Notes: generated by a model from the letters alone, not told the origin. Shown: positions 24,139 to 33,812, numbered from the stretch's first letter. The stretch: 64,000 nt of DNA from Flavisolibacter ginsengisoli DSM 18119 (GCF_900129295.1 NZ_FQUU01000007.1:1-64000), one strand, 5' to 3'. Numbers and translations are program-made.

Positions 24139-26442
24139 ATGCGTAAAACCATTATTGTACTCTTGTTGTTGACAAGCCGTGCCTGGGCGCAGCAGCCCGA
24201 TCTTTCCCAATATGTGAATCCTTTGATAGGCACACAAAAGATGGGACATACCTATCCGGGTGCTACAGTTCCTTTTGGTTCGGTGCAATTGAGCCCGGAC
24301 ACTGATACTATTGCCATGTTCACCAATGGCAAGTACAACCCCGACATGTATAAATATTGTGCAGGCTACAATTATGATGATAAAACAATAGTAGGCTTTT
24401 CGCATACCCATTTCAGTGGCACAGGCCACTCCGACCTTGGCGATTTTCTTATTATGCCAACGACAGGTGCCCTGCAACTTAATCCAGGCACAAAAGATCA
24501 TCCTGAAAATGGATTCCGCTCTGTTTTTTCACACAGCACCGAGGTGGCAAAACCTGATTACTACAAGGTGCGCCTGGAAGATGATAATATCCTTGCCGAA
24601 CTGACCACTACCACCAGGGTGGGATTTCACAAATACACTTTTCCAAAATCGGACAGTGCGCATATCATCCTTGACCTGATGCATGGCATATATAACTATG
24701 ATGATAAGAACACATGGACCTTCCTGAGAATAGAGAACGATACATTGGTTACCGGTTACAGGCAAACTGCCGGTTGGGCCAGGACCCGTACTGTATATTT
24801 TGCACTGAGCTTTTCCAAACCATTTACAAGTTATGGTAATAAGAACTTTAAGAATCCGCAATACAGTGGCTTCTGGAGACGCTTTAACCAGTCACGCAAT
24901 TTCCCCGAGATAGCTGGCGAGCAGATAAGAGCCTATTTTGATTTTAAAACAAATGAAGGCGAAGCCATCATGCTGAAGTTTGCATTGTCACCTGTGAGCA
25001 CTGCCAATGCCCTTGAAAATTTAAGGACTGAAACGCCCGGATGGAATTTCGAAGAAGTTTATCAAAAAGGAAAAGCGCAATGGAACAGTGAGCTGAGTAA
25101 GATCGCCATCACTACCAAAGACCCAAATGAAAAGATAAATTTTTATACTGCCATGTACCATGCCTTTATCAGTCCTACAGTTTATATGGATGTGAACGGC
25201 AGTTATAAAGGCCTGGATCAGAATGTGCACCAGGCAGACGGCTTTACCAATTACACCACTTTTTCCCTTTGGGATACGTACAGGGCGCTGCACCCATTGT
25301 TTACCATTGTGCAGCCAAAGCGCAATAATGATATGATACGTTCCATGCTCGCACATTATGACCAGAGCGCTGAGGGTATGTTGCCGATATGGAGCCATTA
25401 TGCCAATGAGAACTGGTGTATGAGCGGGTATCATAGCGTGGCTGTTATTGCAGATGCTATTATTAAGGGCGACACTGGTATCAATGCCCGGAAAGCCCTG
25501 GATGCATGTGTGCAAACTGCGCATAAAGGCTTTTATGATGGACTGGATTATTATATGAAACTGGGCTATGTACCTGAAGATAAAAAAGGCGGGACCTCTG
25601 TTTCCACTACTCTTGAATTTGCATTTGATGACTGGTGCATTGCCCAACTGGCAAAGAAACTGGGAGATGAAAAAGTTTATGAAGAATTCAATAAGAGATC
25701 GCAGAACTGGCGTAATGTGTATGACAATTCCATTGGTTTTATGCGGCCACGGTTAAGCGATGGCAGTTTCCGCAAGAACTTTGATGTGCTGTCTACCAAT
25801 AACCAGGGATTCATTGAAGGCAATGCCTGGAACTTCAGTTTGTTTGTGCCCCAGGATCCCAAGGGACTTATTCAAAGCATGGGTGGTAACAGGCGATTTG
25901 TACCGCATCTTGATTCATTATTTACCATGCACCTGCCAGATCATTTCTTTGAAGAAACTGAAGACATTACCAGAGAGGGCATCATTGGTGGATATGTTCA
26001 TGGCAATGAACCTTCTCACCATGTAGCCTATTTATACAACTATACTGACCAGCCCTGGAAGACTCAGGAAAGGATACGTATGATATTGAAAAAGCAATAC
26101 GGTGCTACACCCGATGGGTTGGGAGGCAATGATGATTGCGGGCAAATGAGCGCCTGGTATATCTTTTCTTCCATTGGGTTTTACCCTGTCACGCCTGGCT
26201 CAGGTGAATACCAACTTGGCAGCCCTGCCGTAGACAAAGCAGTCATACAATTGGAGAATGGAAAAAGCTTTACAATAGAAGCAAGAAACCAGTCTGATAA
26301 AAATGTGTATGTGCAAAAAGTTGTTCTAAATGGAGTTGAGTTGAACAGGCTGTACATCACCCAGCAAGATATTTTGAAAGGCGGCACACTGCAGTTTTTC
26401 ATGGGATCCAAGCCCAACAAAAAACGGTTACCAAATTCTTAA
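24139..26442 (+). CDS. GH92 alpha-mannosidase
   Basis: A 767-residue exported exo-alpha-mannosidase. A signal peptide (MRKTIIVLLLLTSRAWAQQ) precedes the GH92 N-terminal beta domain with VNPLIGTQKMGHTYPGATVPFG and GFSHTHFSGTGHSDLGD. The catalytic (alpha/alpha)6 domain has FSLWDTYRALHPL, MLPIWSHYANENWCMSGYHSV, the general acid Glu about residue 624 in HGNEPSHH, and LGGNDDCGQMSAWY. GH92 enzymes are Ca2+-dependent and trim alpha-1,2/1,3/1,6-mannosides from N-glycans or mannan. No SusC/SusD genes or other glycosidases flank it, so it is a stand-alone enzyme. Confidence 0.95.
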   Translation: MRKTIIVLLLLTSRAWAQQPDLSQYVNPLIGTQKMGHTYPGATVPFGSVQLSPDTDTIAMFTNGKYNPDMYKYCAGYNYDDKTIVGFSHTHFSGTGHSDLGDFLIMPTTGALQLNPGTKDHPENGFRSVFSHSTEVAKPDYYKVRLEDDNILAELTTTTRVGFHKYTFPKSDSAHIILDLMHGIYNYDDKNTWTFLRIENDTLVTGYRQTAGWARTRTVYFALSFSKPFTSYGNKNFKNPQYSGFWRRFNQSRNFPEIAGEQIRAYFDFKTNEGEAIMLKFALSPVSTANALENLRTETPGWNFEEVYQKGKAQWNSELSKIAITTKDPNEKINFYTAMYHAFISPTVYMDVNGSYKGLDQNVHQADGFTNYTTFSLWDTYRALHPLFTIVQPKRNNDMIRSMLAHYDQSAEGMLPIWSHYANENWCMSGYHSVAVIADAIIKGDTGINARKALDACVQTAHKGFYDGLDYYMKLGYVPEDKKGGTSVSTTLEFAFDDWCIAQLAKKLGDEKVYEEFNKRSQNWRNVYDNSIGFMRPRLSDGSFRKNFDVLSTNNQGFIEGNAWNFSLFVPQDPKGLIQSMGGNRRFVPHLDSLFTMHLPDHFFEETEDITREGIIGGYVHGNEPSHHVAYLYNYTDQPWKTQERIRMILKKQYGATPDGLGGNDDCGQMSAWYIFSSIGFYPVTPGSGEYQLGSPAVDKAVIQLENGKSFTIEARNQSDKNVYVQKVVLNGVELNRLYITQQDILKGGTLQFFMGSKPNKKRLPNS

Positions 26443-26487
26443 GAAAGTGCTGACATTCTTATTATTCCCCGCCCGGATTATTGCATG

Positions 26488-26531
26488 AAGTTTGCGTATC
26501 ATAAAAATAAAAACTTATGATACGCAAGCTT
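26488..26531. promoter_or_regulatory. 17-bp hairpin covering the start codon of the next small gene
   Basis: The 13-mer TTGCGTATCATAA at 26492-26504 is the exact reverse complement of TTATGATACGCAA at 26515-26527. With one G-U pair the RNA stem extends to 17 bp (26488-26504 with 26515-26531), leaving a 10-base A-rich loop. The ATG at 26517 lies inside the right arm. It may be an autoregulatory operator or a translation-blocking hairpin. Confidence 0.6.
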
Positions 26532-26666
26532 AAATCCGGTGAATACAGGCTATACTCACGTAAGGTAAATCCAAAGACACATAAACGTAGAAACCTCGGC
26601 ACTTTTGATACGCTGGAGGCTGCTAAAAAACACGAAAGAGAAGTTCAGTACTTCAAGAGACATTAA
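26517..26666 (+). CDS. 49-aa AP2-like/integrase-arm-like DNA-binding protein
   Basis: A 49-residue basic protein with two clear segments: GEYRLYSRKVNPKTHKRRNLGTF (three beta-strands) and DTLEAAKKHEREVQYFKR (a helix). This beta-beta-beta-helix layout resembles the AP2-like arm domain of tyrosine recombinases, and stand-alone proteins of this sort are common in bacteria with unknown function. It starts at ATG 26517, inside a long hairpin, and is convergent with the cupin gene 5 bases away. It is too short for long-frame gene finders but has a good coding appearance. Function beyond nucleic-acid binding is unknown. Confidence 0.65.
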   Translation: MIRKLKSGEYRLYSRKVNPKTHKRRNLGTFDTLEAAKKHEREVQYFKRH

Positions 26667-26671
26667 ACGGC

Positions 26672-27073
26672 CTATACAGTTTCATGGTAAAGTTTCAGCT
26701 CTGTACTGATGATGTGTAAGGGAGCGGTACCCACATTCCTTAACCTGTGAGGGTCTATGGCAGACGTCCATAATGCAGTGTTGGGTTCCGGGGTTTTTGA
26801 AAGCGACCTGGAATCGAGTATCACATTTCCTTTCTCATCATACCGTATGAAGTCTGACCAGCTAACAACGTACAAAGCTGCGGCAAAACAGTGTGTGTGA
26901 AGCTCTGTAATATCTCCAGGTTGTATTAGGGTATCCAACACCCTTACAATTTCATTTTCAAATAACAGCCTGTGATGACGGGGGTCTGCACGCAAGGCAT
27001 CAAGTTCAGCCGGCCATGTTACTGCATTACCTGACAGGTGCTCATGACTTGTATTAGCATCCATTGGTTCCAT
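26672..27073 (-). CDS. Cupin-like single-domain protein
   Basis: A 133-residue protein beginning MEPMDANTSHEHLSG. It has a cupin-type beta pattern: NEIVRVLDTLIQPGDITELHTHCFAAALYVV, with a His-x-His metal-binding strand, and a later strand RNVGTAPLHIISTELK. Cupins of this size bind a metal and act as small dioxygenases, isomerases or ligand-binding proteins; the substrate is not evident. It sits 33 bases after the PLP decarboxylase gene on the same strand and is likely co-transcribed with it. Confidence 0.75.
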   Translation of the reverse strand: MEPMDANTSHEHLSGNAVTWPAELDALRADPRHHRLLFENEIVRVLDTLIQPGDITELHTHCFAAALYVVSWSDFIRYDEKGNVILDSRSLSKTPEPNTALWTSAIDPHRLRNVGTAPLHIISTELKLYHETV

Positions 27074-27106
27074 ATGTAATAAGGTTCATTAGAGAATAAA
27101 TAGGAA

Positions 27107-28612
27107 TTAAGCGCCTTGACTATTTATAGCAGGTTTTTCCATTAATGCCTTGTGAACTTTTTTGCCGGCAGCCACGATAATTTGTACTACCTGCTCAATA
27201 TCTTCCCTTGAAGTTCTGAAATTGACAATGCAGGCACGCAGGCAGTACTTTTCTCCTATCACCGCATTTGATAAAAACACCTGGCCTCCCTGCTGCAATT
27301 CATTTAGCAAGGATTCATTTAGACGATTTAAATAATCTTCTTTGTTATCTATTGTTTTGACATTCGCCGGCACATACCTGAATGTAGCAATACTTAAGCT
27401 TTGTGTCATTGCCTCCAGTTCGGCATGTGCATCAACCAGGGCATACATCAATTTTGATAATTCAATATCCTCCCGGATCATTTGTTCGTAACCATTTCGT
27501 CCTACCTGCAGCAATGACATCCACACTTTGAGCGCCCTGAAACCCCTGGAGTTCTGGAATCCATATTCATAGAAATTGTGTGTACGCTCCACGGTAGAAG
27601 AAAAGTTGTAATACACAGGATGTGAACTATATGTTTCTATGAGGTGATTGGGATCTTTTACCAGGGTGCACCCCGCTTCTAATGGACTATACAACCATTT
27701 GTGCGGATCAAGGGCTATAGAGTCAGCACCATCAACCCCTGCAAACATGTCCTTTAATTCTGGTAATACAGCTGCGGGAATACCATAGGCACCATCAATA
27801 TGAAACCATAGTTCATATTTTTTGCAGATGGCAGACAGGTCCTGCAAATCATCAACAGCACCTGTGCTAACATCACCTGCATTGCCAATCACCATAATGG
27901 GTCTGCAACCATCCTGCAGGTCTTTTTGTATCATCCGCTCCAATGCCTCTACTTTCATTTTATTATCAGCACTAGTTTCCACCCAGTGAATGGCATTGGA
28001 ACCAAGACCAAACAATACAGCCGCTTTTTCAATCCAGGTATGCGTAGCTTTTGAACAATAGACAACCAGTTTATCCTCTTCAGCAATACCTCCTGATTTA
28101 ATCTTCTTTGGAGCCTTTATAGTTCTGGCAGTAACGAATGCAGTGAAATTAGCCATGTTGCCGCCACTTACCAGGATACCGCCATAGGTGGAGGGAACAC
28201 CAATAAATTCTGACAGCCATTGAATGGTTTGCAATTCAATTTGTGTAGCCATAGGGCTTAACACCTGTGCTCCAACGTTTGGATTGACAATAGCTGCAAG
28301 GAGGTCCGCCAGGGCTCCAATAGGCGCAGGCGATGAAGTGATATAGCCAAAGAATTTTGGATGTCCATTGAACAGGGAATGATCCAGTAATAATGCAGAT
28401 GCTTTGTCAATAATATGCTCCGGGGAAGTTCCATCAGCCGGCAGTGAGGCCATACCCAGCAACGCCTGTAATGCTTTGGATGTTTCGCCTGTTGTTACCG
28501 GCTTTTGCTGTATGGTACCGAGGAAATCCGCGATGGTATCAATTAACTTATGCCCGGCTTTTCTGAATTCTTCATTGTCAATTTCTATGGGAGCATGGCG
28601 CTTATTGGTCAT
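27107..28612 (-). CDS. Group II PLP-dependent amino-acid decarboxylase
   Basis: A 501-residue pyridoxal-phosphate enzyme of the aromatic-L-amino-acid/glutamate decarboxylase family. It has the cofactor-stacking His191 (KATHTW), Asp273 in HIDGAYG (salt bridge to the pyridine nitrogen) and Lys305 in DPHKWLYSP (Schiff base), and the N-terminal helix FRKAGHKLIDTIADFLGTI. The substrate cannot be assigned; the family acts on tryptophan, tyrosine, DOPA or glutamate. The flanking cupin gene downstream on the same strand may act in the same short pathway. It starts at the ATG at 28612. Confidence 0.9.
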   Translation of the reverse strand: MTNKRHAPIEIDNEEFRKAGHKLIDTIADFLGTIQQKPVTTGETSKALQALLGMASLPADGTSPEHIIDKASALLLDHSLFNGHPKFFGYITSSPAPIGALADLLAAIVNPNVGAQVLSPMATQIELQTIQWLSEFIGVPSTYGGILVSGGNMANFTAFVTARTIKAPKKIKSGGIAEEDKLVVYCSKATHTWIEKAAVLFGLGSNAIHWVETSADNKMKVEALERMIQKDLQDGCRPIMVIGNAGDVSTGAVDDLQDLSAICKKYELWFHIDGAYGIPAAVLPELKDMFAGVDGADSIALDPHKWLYSPLEAGCTLVKDPNHLIETYSSHPVYYNFSSTVERTHNFYEYGFQNSRGFRALKVWMSLLQVGRNGYEQMIREDIELSKLMYALVDAHAELEAMTQSLSIATFRYVPANVKTIDNKEDYLNRLNESLLNELQQGGQVFLSNAVIGEKYCLRACIVNFRTSREDIEQVVQIIVAAGKKVHKALMEKPAINSQGA

Positions 28613-28745
28613 AATGAAAATTTAATGCTTAATAAAAAGGGTACATTAACTATTGTTTATAGAGTTTTTAACCCAATCTTGTTTTACCTGGAACCCCGAT
28701 ACTGCAAACGCATGAGTGCATAAATAACAAGGACCAGGTATAACC

Positions 28746-29606
28746 CTAATTAAACCGTCCTTCCTTTTCTATAACCCGGTAGGGCTTTTTAAAAAACTCT
28801 GCTACGGTTGCATTGAACTGGTCTTTATAATATATAGGTGTGGAGTGCCCGGAGTTGGGCAGTATCCATAAATAAGATTTAGGTATTGATTCTGCTATGA
28901 GCAAGGTGTGCCTGGGCAGCAATACATCATGGTCACCACCAATAACAAGCGTAGGGCATTGGATAGTATGCAATTGTTCCAAACTGATATGTGGTTCATA
29001 GGATAATAAATGCGCGAGCTTTCGGGCATTTTTTATCTGTGGGGTTTGTTCCATTTTAGTCAATGTATCATTGTAATGCATGGCCCAATTATAAACAAAT
29101 GGGTCAACAGCCGTTGTATCAGGCCATAGATTGGCACCCGTTACGGCAAGCTTTTTTACTTTATCGGGATGACGTATGGCAAGCAATAAACCATTGATAC
29201 CTCCATCACTCCAGCCAATGACGTAACAGGAATCGAGGCGCAGGTTATCCAGCAAGGCGTTAAGGTCATCAGCCATCATTTCATAGCTCAGTGAATCACC
29301 AGAATCAACCGACTTTCCCTGTGCCCTGCTATCTGCCAGTATCACCTTATAATTTTTTGAAAAATAGGGTACCTGGTATAGGAAGTTGTTGATAGATCCT
29401 CCATTACCATGAATGATAAGCAAAGGCTCACCCTTGCCATATGTCTCGTAGTACATGTTGATGCCACGGATCTTTGCATACTTGCCCACCTTTGTATTCT
29501 TCCCATATATAGTAGTGTCAAAAGGAGACACTCCTGAAGATTGACCTGCAGCACATATTCCAAAGGAAATAATAACCGCTAACAGCAGAATTGGTTTTGC
29601 GTTCAT
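28746..29606 (-). CDS. Secreted alpha/beta hydrolase
   Basis: A 286-residue exported hydrolase with a signal peptide (about 1-22, ICAAGQSSG). The fold motifs are IHGNGGSI (oxyanion loop), the nucleophile elbow GWSDGG with the catalytic Ser, VIGGDHDVLLPR (acid Asp) and LPNSGHSTP (catalytic His). The best match is to the esterase/proline iminopeptidase-like group. The substrate is unknown. It lies between two unrelated minus-strand genes with no operon partner that I can name. Confidence 0.85.
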   Translation of the reverse strand: MNAKPILLLAVIISFGICAAGQSSGVSPFDTTIYGKNTKVGKYAKIRGINMYYETYGKGEPLLIIHGNGGSINNFLYQVPYFSKNYKVILADSRAQGKSVDSGDSLSYEMMADDLNALLDNLRLDSCYVIGWSDGGINGLLLAIRHPDKVKKLAVTGANLWPDTTAVDPFVYNWAMHYNDTLTKMEQTPQIKNARKLAHLLSYEPHISLEQLHTIQCPTLVIGGDHDVLLPRHTLLIAESIPKSYLWILPNSGHSTPIYYKDQFNATVAEFFKKPYRVIEKEGRFN

Positions 29607-29635
29607 TCTTTTAAGTTACTCCAATTCTTAAAAAG

Positions 29636-29658
29636 AAGAGCCGGAAATTCCGGCTCTT
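29636..29658 (-). terminator. Intrinsic terminator
   Basis: AAGAGCCGG (29636-29644) and CCGGCTCTT (29650-29658) form a 9-bp GC-rich stem with a 5-base loop. On the minus strand the stem is followed by CTTTTTAAG, so it ends the transcript of the gene at 29676-30422. Confidence 0.8.
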
Positions 29659-29675
29659 CACTAAGTGTCTAATCA

Positions 29676-30422
29676 TCAATACAGTTTTACTTTGTACCTG
29701 TACCGGCCCTTGTAATACTCTTGCATTTTAACAACCTCTCTTGTCTGATCGGTGATCCAGAATGTAGCATAGCTGCCAGGAGCATAATCAATACGCAACA
29801 ACCAGCAAGTCAACTTTGATCCCCCCGGCAATGAAAGTTTGTCCTTTCCTGTTACTGTCAGTTTATAATAATCTGATTTCTTTGTCCCCGGTTCATAAAA
29901 AGCGATGGCGAATTGCTGCCCTGGCTTTTTGAAAGGAAGCAGTGGAAATATCTCCAGGTCCATTGGAAATTCAAATGCCGGGTTACCAAGCGGCACATTG
30001 AAGGCACTATCAGCAGTTGTGCGCCTGTCACCTGCTGGCACTGTAACTACCCCATTGGCAAAAGCAAAGCTCAGTGGTGGTCTTCTTACATATTCAGCCT
30101 TATGGGTGAAAGGCGTTAAACTGGTTCGGTCACCAGTGGCTACAATATGTGCTATCATAGTGTCCTTTTTAAACCAATTCCATTCAAACTGGTAAATAGC
30201 CATTCCTTCCGCGTTGGTAGTAAAATGAATGGTCCTATCCCAGATGTCGGCGCTGGAAATACGGTTGCCAAGACTATCTTCAAAGTATACAGCATAGGAT
30301 GATTTTCCTTCCTTTAAGGCCGAAACATTTAATTTATGATTGCCGGTATTGATAGTATCTACCTGTGCATTAATATTAACTTGTATGAACAAACCAAAAA
30401 CAACTAAAACCAGGAACTTCAT
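29676..30422 (-). CDS. Secreted protein resembling DUF3108-type
   Basis: A 248-residue exported protein with a signal peptide (MKFLVLVVFGLFIQVNINAQ). The mature chain is beta-rich with repeated segments such as KLNVSALKEGKSSYAVYFEDSLGNRISSADIWDRTIHF and LTVTGKDKLSLPGGSKLTCWLLRIDYAPGSYATFWI; this latter 'T.TG.++L..pgG......l+++' pattern resembles DUF3108-like periplasmic proteins. No catalytic motif is seen. Start is the ATG at 30422, since the upstream extension is not signal-like. Function is unknown. Confidence 0.6.
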   Translation of the reverse strand: MKFLVLVVFGLFIQVNINAQVDTINTGNHKLNVSALKEGKSSYAVYFEDSLGNRISSADIWDRTIHFTTNAEGMAIYQFEWNWFKKDTMIAHIVATGDRTSLTPFTHKAEYVRRPPLSFAFANGVVTVPAGDRRTTADSAFNVPLGNPAFEFPMDLEIFPLLPFKKPGQQFAIAFYEPGTKKSDYYKLTVTGKDKLSLPGGSKLTCWLLRIDYAPGSYATFWITDQTREVVKMQEYYKGRYRYKVKLY

Positions 30423-30754
30423 CTTATTATTTTTCCGCAAAACTATGCGCAGGTCAATAGCAGCCACTACCGTTTATGTAATTATGCAAGACTTGTATAA
30501 CAACGTTGGTTATGCGCTTATATAATATTACGTTTAGCATTTACCAAGGTCAGGCAGCCTACTATTTTCGATTGCAGCTTAAAAAGTTATCACAGATGCC
30601 TCGTACCTCGGGATGACAGTATATATGGGTAACTGATGGCAGACTGAACTATAATCGAATATCCAAACCCGAAAAATAATCACTGCTACAACCAATACGA
30701 CCGATCTAAGCTTTTTTACTTTTTAATTTTGCCTTTTGACTTTCCCCATAAAAA
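30423..30754. other. Intergenic region, nothing recognised
   Basis: About 330 bases between the secreted protein gene and the terminator of the aminopeptidase gene. I see no gene, RNA or clear regulatory motif. Confidence 0.5.
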
Positions 30755-30778
30755 AAGCCACCTCCTAAGAGATGGCTT
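30755..30778 (-). terminator. Intrinsic terminator of the M1 aminopeptidase gene
   Basis: AAGCCACCTC (30755-30764) pairs with GAGATGGCTT (30769-30778), one mismatch, with a short loop. On the minus strand it is followed by a T-run, which suits termination of the gene at 30799-33270. Confidence 0.7.
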
Positions 30779-30798
30779 GTTACTATATAACCAAATGA

Positions 30799-33270
30799 TC
30801 AGAATGCCTTTTTTGATAAACTACTTTCAATGTATTCTGCCAGCTCAGATTGGCCGTTGGCAGTTTTTTGTTTTTGAACATTGCGCAGTAATCCTTCCAC
30901 AAAACCAGCTACCTGGTCACGGAATGATTCCGGAACCTGGGCTACTAAGTTAAGGATATCATCAACACCTCTTTTAAAAGTAGACGGAGATTTTACTTTG
31001 CCAAGGAAATCAACCAGTGGCCTGATGGCTTCAAACTTACCCTGGCTCAATGGCATATCTTCAAAATTCTTCAGTATCACCTCAGCAGAACTTTCATCAC
31101 CATATTTGATCAATATTTTAGTGATGGCACTTCCCAGTTTCCCTTTAGCAGGTTGTGACATCAGGCGTTTGGCTTCAGAGAAAGCAGCCACGCTGTCGAT
31201 CTTTGCAAGGGCTTCCAGGCTATTGCCCGAAACAGTATAGGAAGAATCATTTACAGATGCCTGGAATAGACTTTTATACTTAGCTGATTTCAGATCTCCT
31301 AATTTGGAGATGGCTGCAGCCTTTACCGGACGGCTTTTATCTTTCTGTACAATTTCAAACAGTAATGGTTCAGCCATTGACCGTACCTGCTCTTTCTGCA
31401 TTTCCAGCTTGCTGATGGCATAGCTGCGCAAACCTGCAAAAGGATCCTTCATACCCATTTCCAGGATTTGCGCTGCAGTTCTTTCGGCTTGATTTTTAGC
31501 TGCCACATCAATTGCCTCTCTCCTGTCAATATAATTCTTTGCGTGAGCATACTGGAAAGCATATTCATCCAGCGATTTATTCTCCGTACGTTGTGCTACC
31601 AGGATCTTATCGGCATCAAAACTAACCCACTGGGGCTGGGTGGCAGCAGGAAAGGCAAAAGTATCAGCCTTGTCTTTTACCCACACTGTATAACGGGTAG
31701 GCTTATTTCCTGTCCACACATCCACACTTACGGGTATTGTAAATAAATTATTGCTATCCTGTGTTTGCTCCACTACCATATTTACCTGCCTGGCGGCCGC
31801 ATCGTAATTGCTTGATACATTAAGTTTGGGATGGCCATTGCCATAGTACCATTGGTTAAAGAACCAATTCAAATCCTTACCGGTTACTTCTTCAAAAGCC
31901 AAACGCAGTTGCTGCGCTTCACCATTCTTGTATTTATTGGTGTTCAGGTAAAGATTCAAAGATTTAAAGAACGCACTATCACCTACATAGTTGCGCAACA
32001 TTTGCAATATGCCTCCGCCTTTATTATAGCTCACCCCATCAAATACATCTTCCTGGCTATTGTAATGAAAACGGACCAGGTTCTTCTTTTCACTATTGCT
32101 GTTGTAATATCCCTGCAGCGAACCATAGCGTTCTGCATAAGCTTCATCTTTACCATACTTAAATTCATTCCACAACTGTGATCCCAGGGTGGCAAAAGAT
32201 TCATTCATTGTAATGTTGCTCCAGCTTTCTGCAGTTACATAGTCACCAAACCATTGGTGAAACAGTTCATGGGCAATGACTTCTTCCCAGCGGTTGCCAT
32301 CTGTCAATTCCCTGGCATCCTGTTGTGCAGATTCCTGGTGTAGCGTAGCTGTTGTATTTTCCATTGCACCACTCACATAGTCCCGGCCAACGATCTGGGA
32401 ATATTTAACCCAGGGAAAATCAACACCGGTTAGACGGGAGAACAAGGCGATCATTTGAGGAGTCAATCCAAATATCTTGCGGGCAACCGGAGCATACTCC
32501 TTTTCCACGTAATAGTTTACTTCCTTGTCTTTGTATTTATCTTTTATCACTGCATAATCACCTACACCCATAAAAAACAGGTAAGGGGAATGAGGCTGGT
32601 CCATTTTCCAGTCATCAGTGCGGGTGCCATCTTTATTAATTTTCTGGCTAACAAGTTTACCATTACTGAGTGTAACGTATTTTGCCGGCACGGTCATGAT
32701 GATCTCGTCAGTCGTTTTTTGATTAGGCTTGTCAATGGTGGGCACCCAAACTGAGGTTGCTTCTGTTTCGCCCTGTGTCCATATCTGTGTGGGTTTATTC
32801 TTGTCTTTACCCAGCGGGTTGATAAAGTACAGGCCCTTGGCATCGGTAATAGCCGAACTGCCTTTGCCTGTAAATTCATTAGGCTTGGCGGTGTAGTCAA
32901 TATAAATTGTGTACTGCTCTCCGCCCTTATACATTTTATCGAGCCTGATATTCAGCACCCAGCCATTGTAGGTGTATTTTAAGGGACTGTTCTTTGTTCC
33001 TTTTACAAGCGACACAGATTTAATATCCATTGCCTTTGCATCAAGGGCTAGAGAATCGGTGGGATAAAAATGAGGTTTCAGGGTGATCCAGACCTTACCG
33101 TTCAACTGGGATTTGGAGTAATCAAAATGAGCATCCAGTTTAGTATGAACCAGGTCATTGATCTTCTCAGGGGTGGCACGGTATTCCTTCGAAACTTCTT
33201 TTGGAGCCTCTTGTGAAAAGGCAATTGATAGACTTAAAAGGCAAAAACTTAGCAGGGCATATCGTTTCAT
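30799..33270 (-). CDS. M1-family aminopeptidase, exported
   Basis: An 823-residue zinc aminopeptidase with a signal peptide (about 1-20). It has the substrate N-terminus motif GAMEN (301-305), the zinc site HELFH (334-338) with the third ligand Glu357 in NESFA, and the usual N-terminal saddle domain. The C-terminal 270 residues contain alpha-helical HEAT-like repeats (DPFAGLRSYAISKLEMQKEQVRSMAEPLLFEI; SLEALAKIDSVAAFSEAKRL), which replace the classic M1 C-terminal domain. It likely acts in the periplasm on peptides. On the minus strand a TAGATTTG (33289-33296) lies just upstream of the ATG and could be a -7 element. Confidence 0.93.
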   Translation of the reverse strand: MKRYALLSFCLLSLSIAFSQEAPKEVSKEYRATPEKINDLVHTKLDAHFDYSKSQLNGKVWITLKPHFYPTDSLALDAKAMDIKSVSLVKGTKNSPLKYTYNGWVLNIRLDKMYKGGEQYTIYIDYTAKPNEFTGKGSSAITDAKGLYFINPLGKDKNKPTQIWTQGETEATSVWVPTIDKPNQKTTDEIIMTVPAKYVTLSNGKLVSQKINKDGTRTDDWKMDQPHSPYLFFMGVGDYAVIKDKYKDKEVNYYVEKEYAPVARKIFGLTPQMIALFSRLTGVDFPWVKYSQIVGRDYVSGAMENTTATLHQESAQQDARELTDGNRWEEVIAHELFHQWFGDYVTAESWSNITMNESFATLGSQLWNEFKYGKDEAYAERYGSLQGYYNSNSEKKNLVRFHYNSQEDVFDGVSYNKGGGILQMLRNYVGDSAFFKSLNLYLNTNKYKNGEAQQLRLAFEEVTGKDLNWFFNQWYYGNGHPKLNVSSNYDAAARQVNMVVEQTQDSNNLFTIPVSVDVWTGNKPTRYTVWVKDKADTFAFPAATQPQWVSFDADKILVAQRTENKSLDEYAFQYAHAKNYIDRREAIDVAAKNQAERTAAQILEMGMKDPFAGLRSYAISKLEMQKEQVRSMAEPLLFEIVQKDKSRPVKAAAISKLGDLKSAKYKSLFQASVNDSSYTVSGNSLEALAKIDSVAAFSEAKRLMSQPAKGKLGSAITKILIKYGDESSAEVILKNFEDMPLSQGKFEAIRPLVDFLGKVKSPSTFKRGVDDILNLVAQVPESFRDQVAGFVEGLLRNVQKQKTANGQSELAEYIESSLSKKAF

Positions 33271-33389
33271 GATACATTTTTAGTGTGGCAAATCTAAGGT
33301 TTATGGATGGGCATCCCCATATTTTTGACAAAAGGTGAAACCTGTATATGGAAGGTTTTCATATATACAGATTTCCTTACACCCCTGTT

Positions 33390-33812
33390 TTAAGAAGTGG
33401 TCTTACTCCTTTCGCCCAGGGAGAACCAGTTGCCTGAGTCGTCAAGGAACAATGCCTCATATCCATAGAATTCTTTGGTGGGAGGCTTTTTAAATTCCAC
33501 ACCTTTGGCCTTAAGTTCCTCATAAGTGGCCTTCAGGTCATCACATTCAAAAACTCCAAAGCCAAATGTTCCCTTCTTTACCAAGTCCCTCATTTGAGCT
33601 GCTGCTTCCCCCTTGAACATCATGCCTTCATCAATAGCCATAAGCGTAATCTCCAGTTCGGGTTGGCCAGGAGGACAGACAGTCAGCCAACGCATTCCCG
33701 GACCCATGGCTGCATCTGTATGCACTTTGAAACCAAGCTTATTTACATAAAAATCATAAGCGCTATCCTGGTTCAATACAAAAATGCTGACGTGATTCAT
33801 TTTCGTGATCAT
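33390..33812 (-). CDS. VOC-family (glyoxalase-like) protein
   Basis: A 140-residue single-chain vicinal oxygen chelate protein with the two beta-alpha-beta-beta-beta modules: MITKMNHVSIFVLNQDSAYDFYVNKLGFKV (first module, His) and GTFGFGVFECDDLKATYEELKAKGVEFKK followed by ALFLDDSGNWFSL (second, ending in the usual acidic/aromatic strand). These proteins are often annotated as glyoxalase or antibiotic-resistance-like, but the substrate is unknown. The start is ATG at 33812. It lies 38 bases downstream of an AraC-type regulator gene on the same strand, an arrangement common in Bacteroidota. Confidence 0.85.
   Translation of the reverse strand: MITKMNHVSIFVLNQDSAYDFYVNKLGFKVHTDAAMGPGMRWLTVCPPGQPELEITLMAIDEGMMFKGEAAAQMRDLVKKGTFGFGVFECDDLKATYEELKAKGVEFKKPPTKEFYGYEALFLDDSGNWFSLGERSKTTS

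Noticed and set aside
25021-25647. Long minus-strand open frame inside the GH92 gene
   Set aside because: It is the antisense shadow of a well-supported glycosidase gene and has no recognised motif.
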